A stretch of DNA of 64,000 bases from Streptomyces cynarae. Lineage in GTDB: Bacteria > Actinomycetota > Actinomycetes > Streptomycetales > Streptomycetaceae. Positions within the stretch are counted from its first letter, which is position 1. Each line of letters opens with the position of its first letter. This document shows positions 1 to 8,888 of this stretch, in pieces. The DNA is taken from the NCBI RefSeq assembly GCF_025642135.1, contig NZ_CP106793.1:8896001-8960000 (forward strand), read 5' to 3'. The notes under the pieces were generated by a model. It was not told where the DNA came from and ran no database searches. It worked only from the letters and a program-made list of their open reading frames with translations. A program made the position numbers and the translations under genes.

Positions 1-417
1 GCCAGAGGTGGAACCGGTCGGCCACCTGGACTGCGTTGGGTGCTCCGATGCTGGCGCCCTCGGCGAAGAACGGAGCGCGGTCGCGACAGACGACCTCGAT
101 GCCCGGGCGCTCGGCCAGCCAGGCCGCGACGGTGCCCGCCTCGCGATCAGGCAGTAGATCAATCGCTCTGCGGGCCTCAACGTCGACTAGCACGGTCCCG
201 TAGACACGGCCCTTGCGCATGGCGTACTCGTCGACGCCGACCACACGCGGAACCTGTGGCTGGGGCTCCGGGAGAGCGTCTACCAACCTCAGGACCGTAT
301 TCCTGCTGACCCTCGCTCCGAAGACGTCGGCCGGCCGGGCACCTGGACGGCCAGGGCGAGGCCGAGCTCGCCCAGCACCGACCGCATTCGTTCGGTCCGC
401 CGGCTGTACCGCCGGGT
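1..417 (-). pseudogene. ISL3-family transposase fragment, runs off the window edge
   Basis: The reverse strand encodes the N-terminal half of an ISL3-type (IS204/IS1001/IS1165) transposase, with recognisable blocks [23 protein letters not shown] and [19 protein letters not shown]. The reading frame breaks near 345-350, so the gene is inactive. About 300 bases are closely similar to the second ISL3 remnant at 9174-10310, which has the same orientation. The catalytic core would continue beyond position 1. Family assignment is from motif recognition. Confidence 0.75.
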
Positions 418-666
418 CAGGCCCGCAACCTGCTCAACGAACGTCCGCCGCCCGCAGGAGACGTCTTCGAGGCACGGTCTACGGCCGCCGCACCACGACG
501 CGGCGGCCGGAAATCCGTCACCGTCTTCGCGACGATTGGGGGGCTCGTGTGAGCACCCCCGTTACCCGATCCCGCCGCCGTCTGCGCGTCCCCGAACCCG
601 GCGCTGCCGCGCCCCGCCGGCCGGTCGACTGGACGAAGGTCGGCCGCCGCTCGGCCCGCCACCGGC

Positions 667-1100
667 ATGACCGCCACCGAGGCCGCGGCCGCGCTCGCCT
701 TCAACGCGCTGCTCGCCCGCGCGTACGAGGTCGGCACCGGAGCTCGCACGGAAACCACGTCACGACGGCCCGCCCGGAGGAACTGGTGGTCGCCACCTGG
801 GTGAAGCCGACGGCCTGCGGAACCCGCCACGAGACGCTCACCGCCGACGGCCAGATCCACGTCGACTACGCGCCTCCACTCGGGGAGCCGCACTTCGAGG
901 GCGACGACGACCCCGACTACAACCCGATCTGCAACTTCCCGCGCCTCCCGGCCTGTTCTGCATGGAGTGCGCCAGCTGCGCCGCCTGCGGGCAGTGCCGC
1001 GGGCTCCACGTCTGGACTCCTCTCCCGAGCTGATCACCGAGGGCAACCTCCCACATCTCCTCAACCAGCTGCGCCCCGAGGGATCTGGGAGCCGGAAATA
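667..1100 (+). pseudogene. Degraded gene for a Cys-rich hypothetical protein
   Basis: An ATG at 667 opens a short frame (MTATEAAAALAFNALLARAY) that shifts near 755 into a frame reading EELVVATWVKPTACGTRHET. It shifts again near 955 into a Cys-rich stretch, CMECASCAACGQCRGLHVW, which looks like a zinc-binding motif. Strong codon bias in each piece suggests one ancestral gene of about 140 residues broken by two or three frameshifts. I do not recognise the family. The repeat cluster just downstream suggests a mobile-element origin, which is inference. Confidence 0.4.
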
Positions 1101-1205
1101 GTCAAGTTGCCCGGAATGCCTGGGAGGTTGTCCCCTCGAATCCCCAGGTGGACGCGTTCGTGAGAGGCGACCGAGGAGCCTGGGAGGCGGCGCACCTCCG
1201 ACCAG

Positions 1206-1376
1206 TGTCACGTTCACCGAGCGTCACAATCGGGGTGTCACGCACACTGTCACGCCCGCCACCGATCGCGTGACAGCAGCCACCCGAATGCCCGAATTAA
1301 GCATGTTCCGGGGGCGGAATACCCCCCCGAGCCCCCTCCAGGGCCGTTTTCGCGTGACAGCGCGACAAGCGTGACA
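1206..1376. repeat. Cluster of GCGTGACA octamers in both orientations
   Basis: Perfect copies of GCGTGACA or its complement TGTCACGC lie at 1236-1243, 1248-1255, 1268-1275, 1352-1359 and 1369-1376. Near copies lie at 1206-1213 and 1360-1367. The first copies face one way and the later ones the other. The stretch has no convincing gene from about 1100 to 1535. Iterons or an 8-bp TraB-type recognition cluster (clt) of an actinomycete conjugative element are possible explanations. Confidence 0.6.
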
Positions 1377-1534
1377 GCCCCGTTGAGGTGATCACTTTCT
1401 GTGCGGATGTCCCGTCCAAGGCGGTCCGGTCCCTGTCTCACATGATCTGGTCCGGCAGGTCTGCTTCTTCGGTCCCACCGGCCCTGGTGGTGTCTGAGCT
1501 GTCCCGGGTGGTGGCCGATGGGGGCCGGACCTGG

Positions 1535-2398
1535 TCATAGTCGTGTGGCCGTGCGGACCAGGCCGGCCAGGGTGAGGGAGCGGCTGTGCGCGGGCCAGGC
1601 GATGTGGGTCACGACGGGAGGTGCGTCGGTCAAGGGGACGGCTGTGTGCTCGGCCCACAGCCAGGAGCGGGCGGAGTCGGGGACGACCGCCACGGTGCGT
1701 CCGAGGGCGATCAGCTGGGCCAGTTGCGTCTGGTTGTGGATCTCGGGGCCAGGGCCGGGTGCGTAGGTGCCGTGGGTGGGCCAGCGGGCGAGCGGCAGAT
1801 CGGGGACGTCCCTGACATCGGCCAGGCACAAGGTCTCGCGGGCGGCGAGGGGGTGCCCGGCCGGCAGGACGGCGACCTGTCCCTCGGTCGTCAGTGCCTC
1901 GCTGTCGAATCCGGCGAGGGAGTTCCACGGCGTGTGCATGAGCGCGACATCGGCGCGTCCGTCGCGCAGCAGCTCTTCCTGTTCGCAGATGCCACACGGC
2001 AGCACCTCGATCTCGGCACTGTCGGGCTCGGCCGCGTAGGCGTCGAGAAGCTTCCGCAGCAGTTCGTGGGACGCGGCGGCCTTGACCGCGAGGACCAGCC
2101 GATTGCGGGGGCCGCCGGGGCTGTCGGCACCGCCGGCGCGCCGGGTTCGGCGAGCGGCGGCGACGGTCGCGTCGAGGGCCGCCCGGCCCTCATGCAGCAG
2201 CACCTCTCCGGCACCGGTCAGGCGGACACCACGGCGGCTGCGCTGCAGCAGGCAGACCCCGAGGCGCCGTTCGAGCTGCTGGATCGCCCGCGACAGCGGC
2301 GGCTGGGCAATGCCGAGGCGCTCGGCGGCGCGCCCGAAGTGCAGTTCCTCAGCAACGGCCACGAAGTACCTCAACTCGCGGGTTTCGAGGGTGTCCAC
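1535..2398 (-). CDS. LysR-family transcriptional regulator
   Basis: This 287-residue protein has the LysR layout. An N-terminal winged helix-turn-helix at about residues 5-65 contains ELRYFVAVAEELHFGRAAERL and AQPPLSRAIQQLE, and a periplasmic-binding-like effector domain follows. Length is normal for the family. It is divergent from the SDR gene at 2491 with a 92-bp gap holding a LysR-type dyad, so it most likely controls that gene and itself. The inducer cannot be read from sequence. Confidence 0.92.
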   Translation of the reverse strand: MDTLETRELRYFVAVAEELHFGRAAERLGIAQPPLSRAIQQLERRLGVCLLQRSRRGVRLTGAGEVLLHEGRAALDATVAAARRTRRAGGADSPGGPRNRLVLAVKAAASHELLRKLLDAYAAEPDSAEIEVLPCGICEQEELLRDGRADVALMHTPWNSLAGFDSEALTTEGQVAVLPAGHPLAARETLCLADVRDVPDLPLARWPTHGTYAPGPGPEIHNQTQLAQLIALGRTVAVVPDSARSWLWAEHTAVPLTDAPPVVTHIAWPAHSRSLTLAGLVRTATRL

Positions 2399-2417
2399 GG
2401 CCGCAGCATACGTGGTG

Positions 2418-2432
2418 ATACCTGGCGGGTAT
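2418..2432. promoter_or_regulatory. Putative LysR-type operator (ATACC-N5-GGTAT)
   Basis: A perfect 5-bp dyad, ATACC and GGTAT around a 5-bp centre, lies in the short gap between the divergent lysR and SDR genes. It fits the T-N11-A shape of LysR boxes. Binding is inferred. Confidence 0.5.
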
Positions 2433-2490
2433 GACAGGGCACCGGATCGGTCTTGGCCGCGCCAGTCGTCCGAGGGCCACCATCATCAGC

Positions 2491-3228
2491 ATGAGCGAAA
2501 CGATGATCGCGCTGGTGACCGGCGCGAACAAGGGCATCGGGTACGAGATCGCGGCCGGGCTGGGCAGCCTCGGATACCGCGTGGGTGTGGGGGCCCGCGA
2601 CGAGACCCGACGCGAAACCGCCGTCGGAAAACTGCGCGCCCTCGGCGTGGACGCGTTCGGGGTACCGCTGGACGTTACCGATGACCGGAGCGTCACCGAT
2701 GCCGCGGAACTGGTCGAACGGCTTGCCGGGCGCCTGGACGCCCTGGTCAACAACGCCGGCATATCGGGCGAGATGGGCCCGGGGTGGGAGCAGGACCCGA
2801 CCGCGCTCGACCTGGAGGTGCTCCGCACAGTCGTGGATACCAACGTCATGGGTGTCGTCCGGGTGACCAACGCGATGCTGCCGTTGCTGCGGCGCTCGGC
2901 CTCGCCACGCATCGTCAACGTCTCCAGCAGCGTCGGATCCCTGACCCGGCAGGCGGACCCCGACACCGAGATCGGCCCGATCATGGCGGCCTACGCGCCG
3001 TCGAAGTCGTTCCTCAACGCCCTCACCGTCCAGTACGCCCGGCAGTTCACCGGTACGAACATCCTGATCAATGCCGCCTGCCCGGGCCTGGTCGCCACCG
3101 ACTTCACAGGCTTCCACGGATCCCGCACCCCCGAACAGGGCGCGGCCACAGCGATCCGGCTCGCCACACTGCCCGACGGCGGCCCGAGCGGTTCGTTCTT
3201 CGAGGACGACGGCGTCGTCCCCTGGTGA
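2491..3228 (+). CDS. SDR-family NAD(P)-dependent oxidoreductase
   Basis: A short-chain dehydrogenase/reductase of 245 residues. The Rossmann motif TGANKGIG is at the N-terminus, NNAG is in the middle, and the catalytic Ser (VSSSVGS) is followed by a YAPSKS active-site Tyr-Lys motif. ATG 2491 is chosen because it starts just before the first beta strand; an upstream in-frame start at 2431 would add about 20 residues that do not look like SDR. The carbonyl-reductase-like TGANKGIG form suggests NADPH use. The substrate is unknown. It is probably regulated by the divergent LysR gene. Confidence 0.9.
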   Translation: MSETMIALVTGANKGIGYEIAAGLGSLGYRVGVGARDETRRETAVGKLRALGVDAFGVPLDVTDDRSVTDAAELVERLAGRLDALVNNAGISGEMGPGWEQDPTALDLEVLRTVVDTNVMGVVRVTNAMLPLLRRSASPRIVNVSSSVGSLTRQADPDTEIGPIMAAYAPSKSFLNALTVQYARQFTGTNILINAACPGLVATDFTGFHGSRTPEQGAATAIRLATLPDGGPSGSFFEDDGVVPW

Positions 3229-3487
3229 CCACGAACTGCCCTGAGCCGACGAAGCCCCGGCGCGTCCCCGAAACGGTGCGGACGGACCGGATCGCATGAG
3301 ACAGCGGGAGGCATCCGTCCGACCAGGACCAGATCGACTGGGATCTCCGGCGACGCGGCGTCTCAATCGATCCGGTCGCCGCAGGCGACGTCCCCGTTCC
3401 CGGACCAGCTCATCGGAGGCGGGACAGCGGACCCCGGAACGAGGCGTCGTGGCGGCTGGGGGAGACGGGCGTGTCCGCCAGGTGCAG

Positions 3488-3660
3488 CTAGCGGACCGGC
3501 ACAGTGAGCGTGCTGATCCGAGGGAGTTCGACGGGCTCGCCCTCAGCGTCCAGCAGCATCCCGGAGACCTGGTAGCCGCAACCGGGCGGGGGGCCGACCT
3601 CCTGCGCCTGGTCCCAAGTGATCTCACCGTCACCCGGGTACTCCCCTCGATCATCACCAG
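3488..3660 (-). pseudogene. C-terminal remnant of an unidentified protein
   Basis: The reverse strand has a codon-biased stretch ending at a stop at 3488. It includes ITWDQAQEVGPPPGCGY and VSGMLLDAEGEPVELPRIS. Upstream of this the same frame becomes low-complexity Arg/Gly translation opposite the kinase remnant, so only the last 50 or so codons look genuine. I do not recognise the family. From 3229 to 3487 I see no gene. Confidence 0.3.
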
Positions 3661-3705
3661 GCCCTGCACGGTCCGGGCGGCGGTGTCCCACCCGTCGCGG
3701 CCGGC

Positions 3706-3885
3706 ATGCGCGAGAAGTTCGGCCGCAACCTCGCGATCGTCGGCCAGGACAACCTGCGCCGCATCGTGCTGCGCGAACGCGACCGGCCCGGCGGCGCCGA
3801 CATCGGCCTGATCGACCTGACCACCCGCTACGCCCTGAACAACGGCTTCCATGTCGTTGTGGAGGGCATCTTGTACGCCGAACCT
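3706..3885 (+). pseudogene. Internal fragment of a P-loop kinase-type gene
   Basis: The segment reads REKFGRNLAIVGQDNLRRIV followed by IGLIDLTTRYALNNGFHVVVEG. This matches the middle of small AAA-type nucleoside or aminoglycoside kinase-like proteins common in actinomycetes. The P-loop that should precede it is missing, and after about 3885 the frame turns to non-coding composition. It is a truncated remnant. From 3886 to 4256 I see no gene. Confidence 0.5.
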
Positions 3886-4256
3886 GCTCCTGCCGCACGG
3901 CAACCTGAGGGCAGCCCGCGGTCGCCGCGGAGCCCGCTGAGTGTCTCCGCGCGACTCTGCACAACCGTGTGACCTACCCGGCGCACGACTGGACAGCCCA
4001 GGCACCAAAACGTGTGCGGGCGACGGCTGCGAAGACGTCGCCCGCACACGTATTTTCGGGGGCACGTTGCAGCGTCTCCCCAGGTAAGACAGTTCGTCGA
4101 CGTGCATGCGCAGCTTCCCCGGTCACCCGCATCGTGAGATCCACGCATGCACAGCCGCTACAGGGCACGTGGAACGATCCGCGCCTCAGCGGCCTCGATG
4201 ACAAGTCGGATCCGTGTCTTGGATTCCTCCTCAAAGAGCTTGCGCCACATATGCAC

Positions 4257-4385
4257 CTAGTAGGAAAGGTCCGGGACGTCGCAGGCCTCCAGGTACGTCG
4301 TGTACCGGTCGAAACGAGGAAGGGAGTCGTCGCGCAGCATGTCGGAGATTGTGGAGCGGCGGAGCGGGGTCACGTCCCGCCTCGC
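4257..4385 (-). pseudogene. Fragment of an XRE-type helix-turn-helix protein
   Basis: The reverse strand encodes STISDMLRDDSLPRFDRY and TTYLEACDV, followed by a stop at 4257. This is the recognition-helix part of the helix-turn-helix found at the N-terminus of many Streptomyces DNA-binding proteins, where the motif normally reads LSRSTISDMLR. The first helices and the rest of the protein are absent, so it is a small relic. Confidence 0.45.
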
Positions 4386-4442
4386 GGTGGCCGGCTGGAG
4401 TCCACTGCCGCCCGCCGCAGCCCCGCTGCTGGATGTGATGCC

Positions 4443-4473
4443 GAAGCCGCCCCTTCGACGAGGGGGCGGCTTC
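4443..4473. terminator. Hairpin terminator
   Basis: An 11-bp perfect stem (4443-4453 with 4463-4473, GAAGCCGCCCC type) around a 9-base loop. It lies downstream of the ricin-domain remnant and next to a second hairpin at 4495-4530. Confidence 0.6.
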
Positions 4474-4494
4474 GCCGTGGTCGGCGAGTGGGTC

Positions 4495-4530
4495 GGTGGG
4501 GCCGGAAGGCCATCGGCTTCCGGCCCCACC
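4495..4530. terminator. Strong hairpin terminator after the ricin-domain remnant
   Basis: A 14-bp perfect stem (4495-4508 with 4517-4530, GGTGGGGCCGGAAG type) with an 8-base loop, 36 bp beyond the stop of the reverse-strand ricin-domain gene. There is no U-tract, as is usual in actinomycetes. It probably terminates transcription from both directions. Confidence 0.7.
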
Positions 4531-4565
4531 GCCTACCGGCTTGTATCGGGTGAAGTGTCAGCCTG

Positions 4566-4982
4566 TCACTGGATCGTCCAGGCCTGGAAGGACTCATTCA
4601 CGGGCATCGACTGATCGATGGCGGCTCCGCCCGTCGTCGACCCGCCGCTCACCTCGAGGATCTGCCTGCTCTCGAAGCTGCGGATGAGGTAGCCTCCGCT
4701 GGTCGGTTCGAAGTACCACAGCTGGTTGTTGCTGCCGTTGTAGGTGTCCTGCTGCAGCGCGGTACTCCTCCAGTGGCTGGCCCAGCCCAAATCAAGGACC
4801 TTGCCGCTGTTCCTGCTCACGATCTTGTAGAGCTGTCCGCTGACGCGAACGATGTTCCACTGCTGGTTGGCGGTACCCGAGTTCCACCACTGGATGATGC
4901 TCGCGCCGTCGGCGGTGGATCCGCCGTTGACGTCCATGTGCCGGGCGGGGCTCCCGCCCAGGGTGATAGCGGAGCCGGTCAC
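4566..4982 (-). pseudogene. Ricin-type beta-trefoil (CBM13-like) C-terminal fragment of a secreted protein
   Basis: These 138 residues make one beta-trefoil carbohydrate-binding module. Repeats read HMDVNGGSTADGASIIQWW, QQWNIV, SGKVLDLGW, NQLWYFE and AWTIQ, with the QxW motifs of the family. No signal peptide or catalytic domain precedes it. The GTG at 4982 lies inside what should be the module, so the gene is truncated at its 5' end. The parent was probably a secreted glycoside hydrolase. Confidence 0.7.
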
Positions 4983-4996
4983 TAGGCTCCGGCCCC

Positions 4997-5714
4997 ATGA
5001 CCAGTGATCTCGGGTTCGCCTGCTCGCGCTGCGGGGCCCACCACCCTGAGCCGCCGAGCTCCACGGACGACCTCACATCGCCCATCCCGGTCGCACCCGC
5101 TGGCCTGAGCCACAGGGCCCAGCAGTTCGTCGAGGTGGAGGGCATCCGCGTCCACCGGCAAGACATCCTGCGACACCGCGACGCTTGGATCGGGCACGGG
5201 ATCCCCGCTGCGGAGATCGACCGGGCCGCCGCCTTTCAGGACCGCTGGGGCGGCCTTGCCCTGCCGCCGGCCCCGTTCTACGAAGGTGGACCGCGCATCC
5301 TGGACGCCGACTGTCCCGAGCGGATGCCCGCAGAAGGCTGGTCGTTCCCGGCAGGGGACTGCCGGGTGTCGATGGCCTACGGATTCATGGTCGGCCCCGA
5401 TGGGGCGTTCGGGATCGACGCCTACCGCTGGACACCTTGCCAGCACGGACGGATGGGTGGAATCCCTGGCTCTGGCCGCCCACGCCCGGTGGGCCAAGAC
5501 CGCCACGAGGGTCAAGGGGAAGGCCGTGGAGGAACTGGATCTCGGCGGCTTCGAGCCGGTGCCCGAGGTGCAGGGGGTGACCGACGCCTGGTGGCGGGGC
5601 GAGGATTTGCTCATCGCCGTGTACCGGGGCGAGGCCGTGGGCCTTGAAGCTCCGCAGTGCCTCGAAGCACACGTCTACGGCGGGCTCGACGAGTGGGGCC
5701 TCCACGGCGACTGA
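4997..5714 (+). pseudogene. Frameshifted hypothetical gene (possibly SUKH/SMI1-like)
   Basis: ATG 4997 opens a frame starting MTSDLGFACSRCGAHHPE, with a CxxC-H motif. It continues to AYRWTP near 5430, where the coding signal moves by one base into a frame that runs through STDGWVESLALAAHARW and VKGKAVEELDLGGFEPVPEV to a stop at 5714. Together they make about 238 residues. The acidic, Trp-rich composition and the GWxES motif resemble SMI1/KNR4 (SUKH) proteins, but that is a weak match. One indel at about 5430-5440 explains the break. Confidence 0.45.
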
Positions 5715-5777
5715 CGCGTGGTGACGAATCTGAGCACCTACTTGGCCGGATGGGCCGGCTAGCGCGCTCAGGCACAG

Positions 5778-5984
5778 ATGCAGACGCAGCATGCCTGGAA
5801 TGCCACCTACGCCGTGCTCGCCGCGCCCCACCACAGTGACACCACCGCCTTGCGCCGCCACCAGCTGCGCCTGTCCGCACGTCTGTGGTGGCACCCGTAC
5901 TGGAACGCCGCCCGCTCGGCGCCGGCAGCGCGCACCGACTTGCGGCAGCTGGTTCGCACCCGGGAAGCATCTCGGGCCGCATGA
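5778..5984 (+). CDS. Small hypothetical protein
   Basis: A 68-residue frame starting MQTQHAWNATYAVLAAPHHS, rich in Arg, Trp and His, with good codon bias. It follows the frameshifted gene by 63 bp in the same direction. No transmembrane segment or known motif is visible and I do not recognise it. No clear Shine-Dalgarno sequence precedes the ATG, so it could also be a relic. Confidence 0.4.
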   Translation: MQTQHAWNATYAVLAAPHHSDTTALRRHQLRLSARLWWHPYWNAARSAPAARTDLRQLVRTREASRAA

Positions 5985-6270
5985 GGCCTCGCCTGGGCGC
6001 CGCACGCCGCCAGGATCCGGGTTGCGACAAGGAATGCGCCTACTGTTGGACCGAGGTCCAGTCCCCCGTGGAGCTGACCGACGTCCTCAACGACGCGCCG
6101 GTCCGCGCGGGTGCGCCTGGGTGCCCAGGGCATGCGTGTCTTCGCCGCGAGCCGGGAGCCGACCCGGCAGCACCTGCCTTGCTGGTACTCGACCAGGGCC
6201 GCCTCACCGGGATCTGCTCGACCACCGAGTGTGCGGCAAGTGGCCCCGTCCCCTTGCCGCACAGCGGCGC
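5985..6270. other. No convincing gene
   Basis: The forward strand contains a short Cys-containing stretch (CDKECAYCWTEVQSPVEL) near 6025-6080 that could be a relic, but no complete gene is supported. Confidence 0.4.
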
Positions 6271-7056
6271 TCACCGGATCGGGGCGAACCCTCCCCGGAC
6301 CGACGCGGAGTGGCCCGACCCCTGCGCGTCGACGCGGTAGCCGTCGCCCGCGCCACTGCGCACGCCGGTGCCGTTGTTGAACTGGGCGGCGAACTCATAG
6401 CTTCCGGCCGGCACGGTCAGGCCCGGCTTGAGGACCCAGCGGTAGACCAGCGTGCCGCCGGCCTCCTGAGCGGTGACGGTGAAGTCACCACTCGGCAGGG
6501 TCTGCCAGGTGCCGGTGTTCATCACCCCGCCGGTCTGCACAATCCGGATCTCGACCGTGAGCGAGGTGAGCGGCTGGGTCGTCTTGAGGACGAGGTTGCT
6601 CTGCGTCCAGTAGACGGTGCTGCGCGGGTCCACCGAGCCGGCCGACCACAGCGCCCCGTTCTGACTCTTGCCGGCGGTCGACGATGGACTGGTGGCCGGC
6701 GGAGTCGGGCGCGAGCTGCCCGGGGTGGTGACCGGGGCCGGCCTGACAGGGGTGGGGCGGGCCGATGTCGGGTGCGGGGAGCTGACCGTCGGGGACGGGG
6801 GGGCAGGCGTGGTCACGGTGGCCGACGGCGAGGTGTGCGCAACGATGGCGGCGACGGCGAGGCCGCCGGTCGCCAGGATGCCGGTGGCGGCGAGCCCGGC
6901 GAGCGCAACCCTGGTCCCGGACCTCGCGAACGGCCGCACGCGGTGACGGACGGCGGGGCCGGCCATGCCGCGTTGCACCCGGGCCAGCATCCTGGCACGG
7001 TCGGGCCGGTGGGCCTCGGCGGCCTCGCGCAGCCGACGGGCGATCTCCTCGTTCAC
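6271..7056 (-). CDS. Single-pass membrane protein, probable anti-sigma partner
   Basis: A 261-residue protein starting at GTG 7056, overlapping the sigma-factor stop by GTGA, so the two are translationally coupled. The N-terminus (EEIARRLREAAEAHRPDRARM) is cytoplasmic. One hydrophobic helix follows at about residues 45-70, then a long Pro/Ser/Thr linker and a C-terminal beta-rich domain of about 120 residues. This is the usual layout of a SigE-family partner: cytoplasmic sigma-binding part, membrane anchor, outside sensor. No HxxxCxxC zinc motif is visible. Role as an anti-sigma factor is inferred from coupling and topology. Confidence 0.7.
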   Translation of the reverse strand: MNEEIARRLREAAEAHRPDRARMLARVQRGMAGPAVRHRVRPFARSGTRVALAGLAATGILATGGLAVAAIVAHTSPSATVTTPAPPSPTVSSPHPTSARPTPVRPAPVTTPGSSRPTPPATSPSSTAGKSQNGALWSAGSVDPRSTVYWTQSNLVLKTTQPLTSLTVEIRIVQTGGVMNTGTWQTLPSGDFTVTAQEAGGTLVYRWVLKPGLTVPAGSYEFAAQFNNGTGVRSGAGDGYRVDAQGSGHSASVRGGFAPIR

Positions 7057-7583
7057 CGGTTCCTCCTCCCTGCCACCAGGTCCCCGACCGCTCGTGCGCC
7101 CAGTATCCTTTCCAGTTCGGCCATTCCCTTCGAGGTCTGGCTCTTCACCGTGCCGACCGAGATGCCCAGCGCCACCGCCGTGTCCTTCTCCGACAAGTCG
7201 AAGGCGTGCCGCAGCACCACGCAGGCGCGCTTGCGGAACGGCAGCCGGGCGAGCGCCGCGCGGACGTCCAGCACGGCCGCCGTGTCCGGCCCCTCCACCT
7301 TCTCGGGGCCGCGGGACCAGAACAGCGTGATCCGGCGTCGCTCGCGCACCGCGCTGCGGATCCGTCCCCGCGCCAGGTTGGCCACCACACCGCGGGCGTA
7401 GGCGAGCGGGTGGTCGGCCTGCCGCAACCGGTCCCAGCGCTGCCACAGGGCGACCAGAGCGTCCGCCGCGAGGTCGTCCGCCGCGTCGGTCTCCCCGGTC
7501 AGCAGGTGTGCTAGACGGGCGAGTTCGGCATAGTGGCGTTCGAAGAATTCGTGGAACTCCGCGGACGCGTCCTCGAGGACCAT
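7053..7583 (-). CDS. SigE-family ECF RNA polymerase sigma factor
   Basis: A 176-residue group IV sigma factor. Region 2 reads FHEFFERHYAELARLAHLLTG, with DLAADALVALWQRW after it. Region 4 reads ALARLPFRKRACVVLRHAFD, followed by the helix-turn-helix VALGISVGTVKSQTSKGMAEL. ATG 7583 is chosen because it begins at the start of region 2 and has GGAGAGGG upstream; an alternative start at 7655 adds 24 residues unlike the family. The downstream gene overlaps by GTGA and is the likely anti-sigma partner. Confidence 0.92.
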   Translation of the reverse strand: MVLEDASAEFHEFFERHYAELARLAHLLTGETDAADDLAADALVALWQRWDRLRQADHPLAYARGVVANLARGRIRSAVRERRRITLFWSRGPEKVEGPDTAAVLDVRAALARLPFRKRACVVLRHAFDLSEKDTAVALGISVGTVKSQTSKGMAELERILGARAVGDLVAGRRNR

Positions 7584-8257
7584 CCCCCGGTCGCCCTCTC
7601 CTGGCAATGATGTGCGCGTTGGTTGCACGTTTAACAACCCGGCGCATTCTAACAATGTCCGACCTGGGATCCGAACGGCGGTCGTGCTCGGTTGCGGGCC
7701 GGTGAAGGCTGACCGGCAGGCTGGTCAATTCCGGGCGAACTGGACACCGGTCGGCTGCGCGACGACTGGCCGGGGCCGGGATCGTCGGACTGACCGAGGC
7801 CGTCGGCTGCACCGTCACACTCGCGCCGCCGCCCGCCGCCCGCCGCCCGCCGCCCGCCGCCCGGCATCGGACGGGTGCGGCCCCCGCGCGGCTGCGGCGG
7901 ACGCGTCGGCCCCCCTTCCGGCACCGGTTCCGGTCCCGGTGAGGACGGTCAGGCCGGGCACGCCGGCACACCGACGACCAGCAGCCTCAAGGAAAGGCCC
8001 GTGCCCAGTCCGCGCATCCGCCACGCTTGCGGCGCGGCGTGCTTCGTTGCCCTCATGCCCGTCCATCCGGTGGTTCGTCTCGTCTCTTCCGGCTCCCAGT
8101 TGCCGCAGGAGACGAGAAGGTTGCCGTCCCGATGCTGATTTCTCGGCGACCGGTGCACGGCTCGAAAGGGATCTGAAGAACATCGGATACGGCGGCAACC
8201 TTTCCATCCCGAGCGGCCACCTAGGGGTGCACCAACCACCGCGAGCGCAGTCAGCTG
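7584..8257. other. Upstream region of the sigma gene, no gene seen
   Basis: No frame with coherent codon bias. The stretch holds the GCCCGCC tandem repeat at 7825-7864. It also holds an inverted repeat AAGGTTGCCG (8117-8126) / CGGCAACCTT (8193-8202) with 66 bp between the arms. The sigma promoter presumably lies near 7590-7680. Confidence 0.4.
7825..7864. repeat. GCCCGCC heptamer tandem repeat
   Basis: Four perfect GCCCGCC units at 7831-7858, with degenerate partial units on each side. Confidence 0.8.
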
Positions 8258-8365
8258 CACCTGTCGGTGATCTCGCCACCGGCCACAACGCCCGTTGCTG
8301 ACCGGCAGGAACGGCCGCAGTCGTTCCCACTCGGCATCCGTCAGATCACCCCGCCGTATACCCAA
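8258..8365 (-). pseudogene. IS5-family transposase N-terminal remnant
   Basis: The reverse strand begins MGIRRGDLTDAEWERLRPFL and continues to RCGRWRDHRQV, which is the start of IS5-family (DUF4096 domain) transposases. After about 36 codons homology ends and the frame becomes unrelated. No catalytic DDE domain remains. Confidence 0.7.
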
Positions 8366-8389
8366 AGCAACGACCCGGACATGGAGCGG

Positions 8390-8520
8390 TCATATGATCG
8401 GCCGGACAAGTCCTAGCGGTCCGAGGTAGACGCTGAGGGTCTCGATCGTGTCCGCGCCGGTGTGCAGGACGCAGGTGTGTTCGTCGAGCGGTTCGACTGT
8501 GCCGACGGCTGGGTTGATCC
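8390..8520 (-). pseudogene. C-terminal remnant of a WYL-domain regulator
   Basis: The last 40 codons of a reverse-strand frame read TVEPLDEHTCVLHTGADTIE followed by TLSVYL. This resembles the C-terminus of HTH/WYL-domain (YafY-type) regulators of Streptomyces. The upstream part of that frame belongs to other debris, so only this tail is left. Confidence 0.5.
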
Positions 8521-8608
8521 GGTCGGCGCCGGTGCCGGCGGGGGCGTGCACGTGACCTGTGCCCGGTATCGCCAGGCAGCGGCGGACACCCGGCGGGACA
8601 CGTAGGAC

Positions 8609-8740
8609 AGGGAGCTCGAAGGCCCCTGCGGGCGTCCTGGACGGCTTCGCGGGCTTCTCCGGCTCCGGGGCCAGCGGCATGATGCCGAGCTGCTCCAGGC
8701 GCTCGCGCTGCCCCTCTGCCAGGGCTTGCAAGACCTCCGG
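8609..8740 (-). pseudogene. Helicase-associated-domain remnant
   Basis: The reverse-strand segment reads VLQALAEGQRERLEQLGI, then LAPEPEKPAKPSR. This matches a linker between helicase-associated repeats at the C-terminus of large Streptomyces DEAD-like helicases. It is an isolated scrap joined in frame to other debris. Confidence 0.45.
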
Positions 8741-8888
8741 TTGGCTTCGTTCACTTCCAGCGACAGCGTTTGTCGATGAGTTTCGGTTCTGGTCCAACTT
8801 CTGTGGAGCGGTGACACTGAGTGTTGTCGGCCGCATGTGATTGGGCGCGCGGGGAGTTCTGTAGCCATCACCTTCGGGGAGATCATTC

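Noticed and set aside
2371..4107. A long reverse-strand frame of 578 codons overlapping the SDR gene
   Set aside because: Its translation is Arg/Ala/Gly-rich without motifs and lies opposite a well-supported SDR gene; it is a shadow frame of high-GC coding DNA.
7825..7864. The GCCCGCC array as a CRISPR or regulatory array
   Set aside because: Units are 7 bp and adjacent with no spacers; in high-GC DNA this is most simply replication slippage.
6271..7971. A 566-codon reverse-strand frame starting at 7971
   Set aside because: Only the part from GTG 7056 is real; the upstream portion runs out of frame through the sigma-factor gene and the GCCCGCC repeat.
8117..8202. Inverted repeat AAGGTTGCCG / CGGCAACCTT as insertion-sequence ends
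   Set aside because: Arms are only 66 bp apart, no transposase lies between them and no target duplication is visible.
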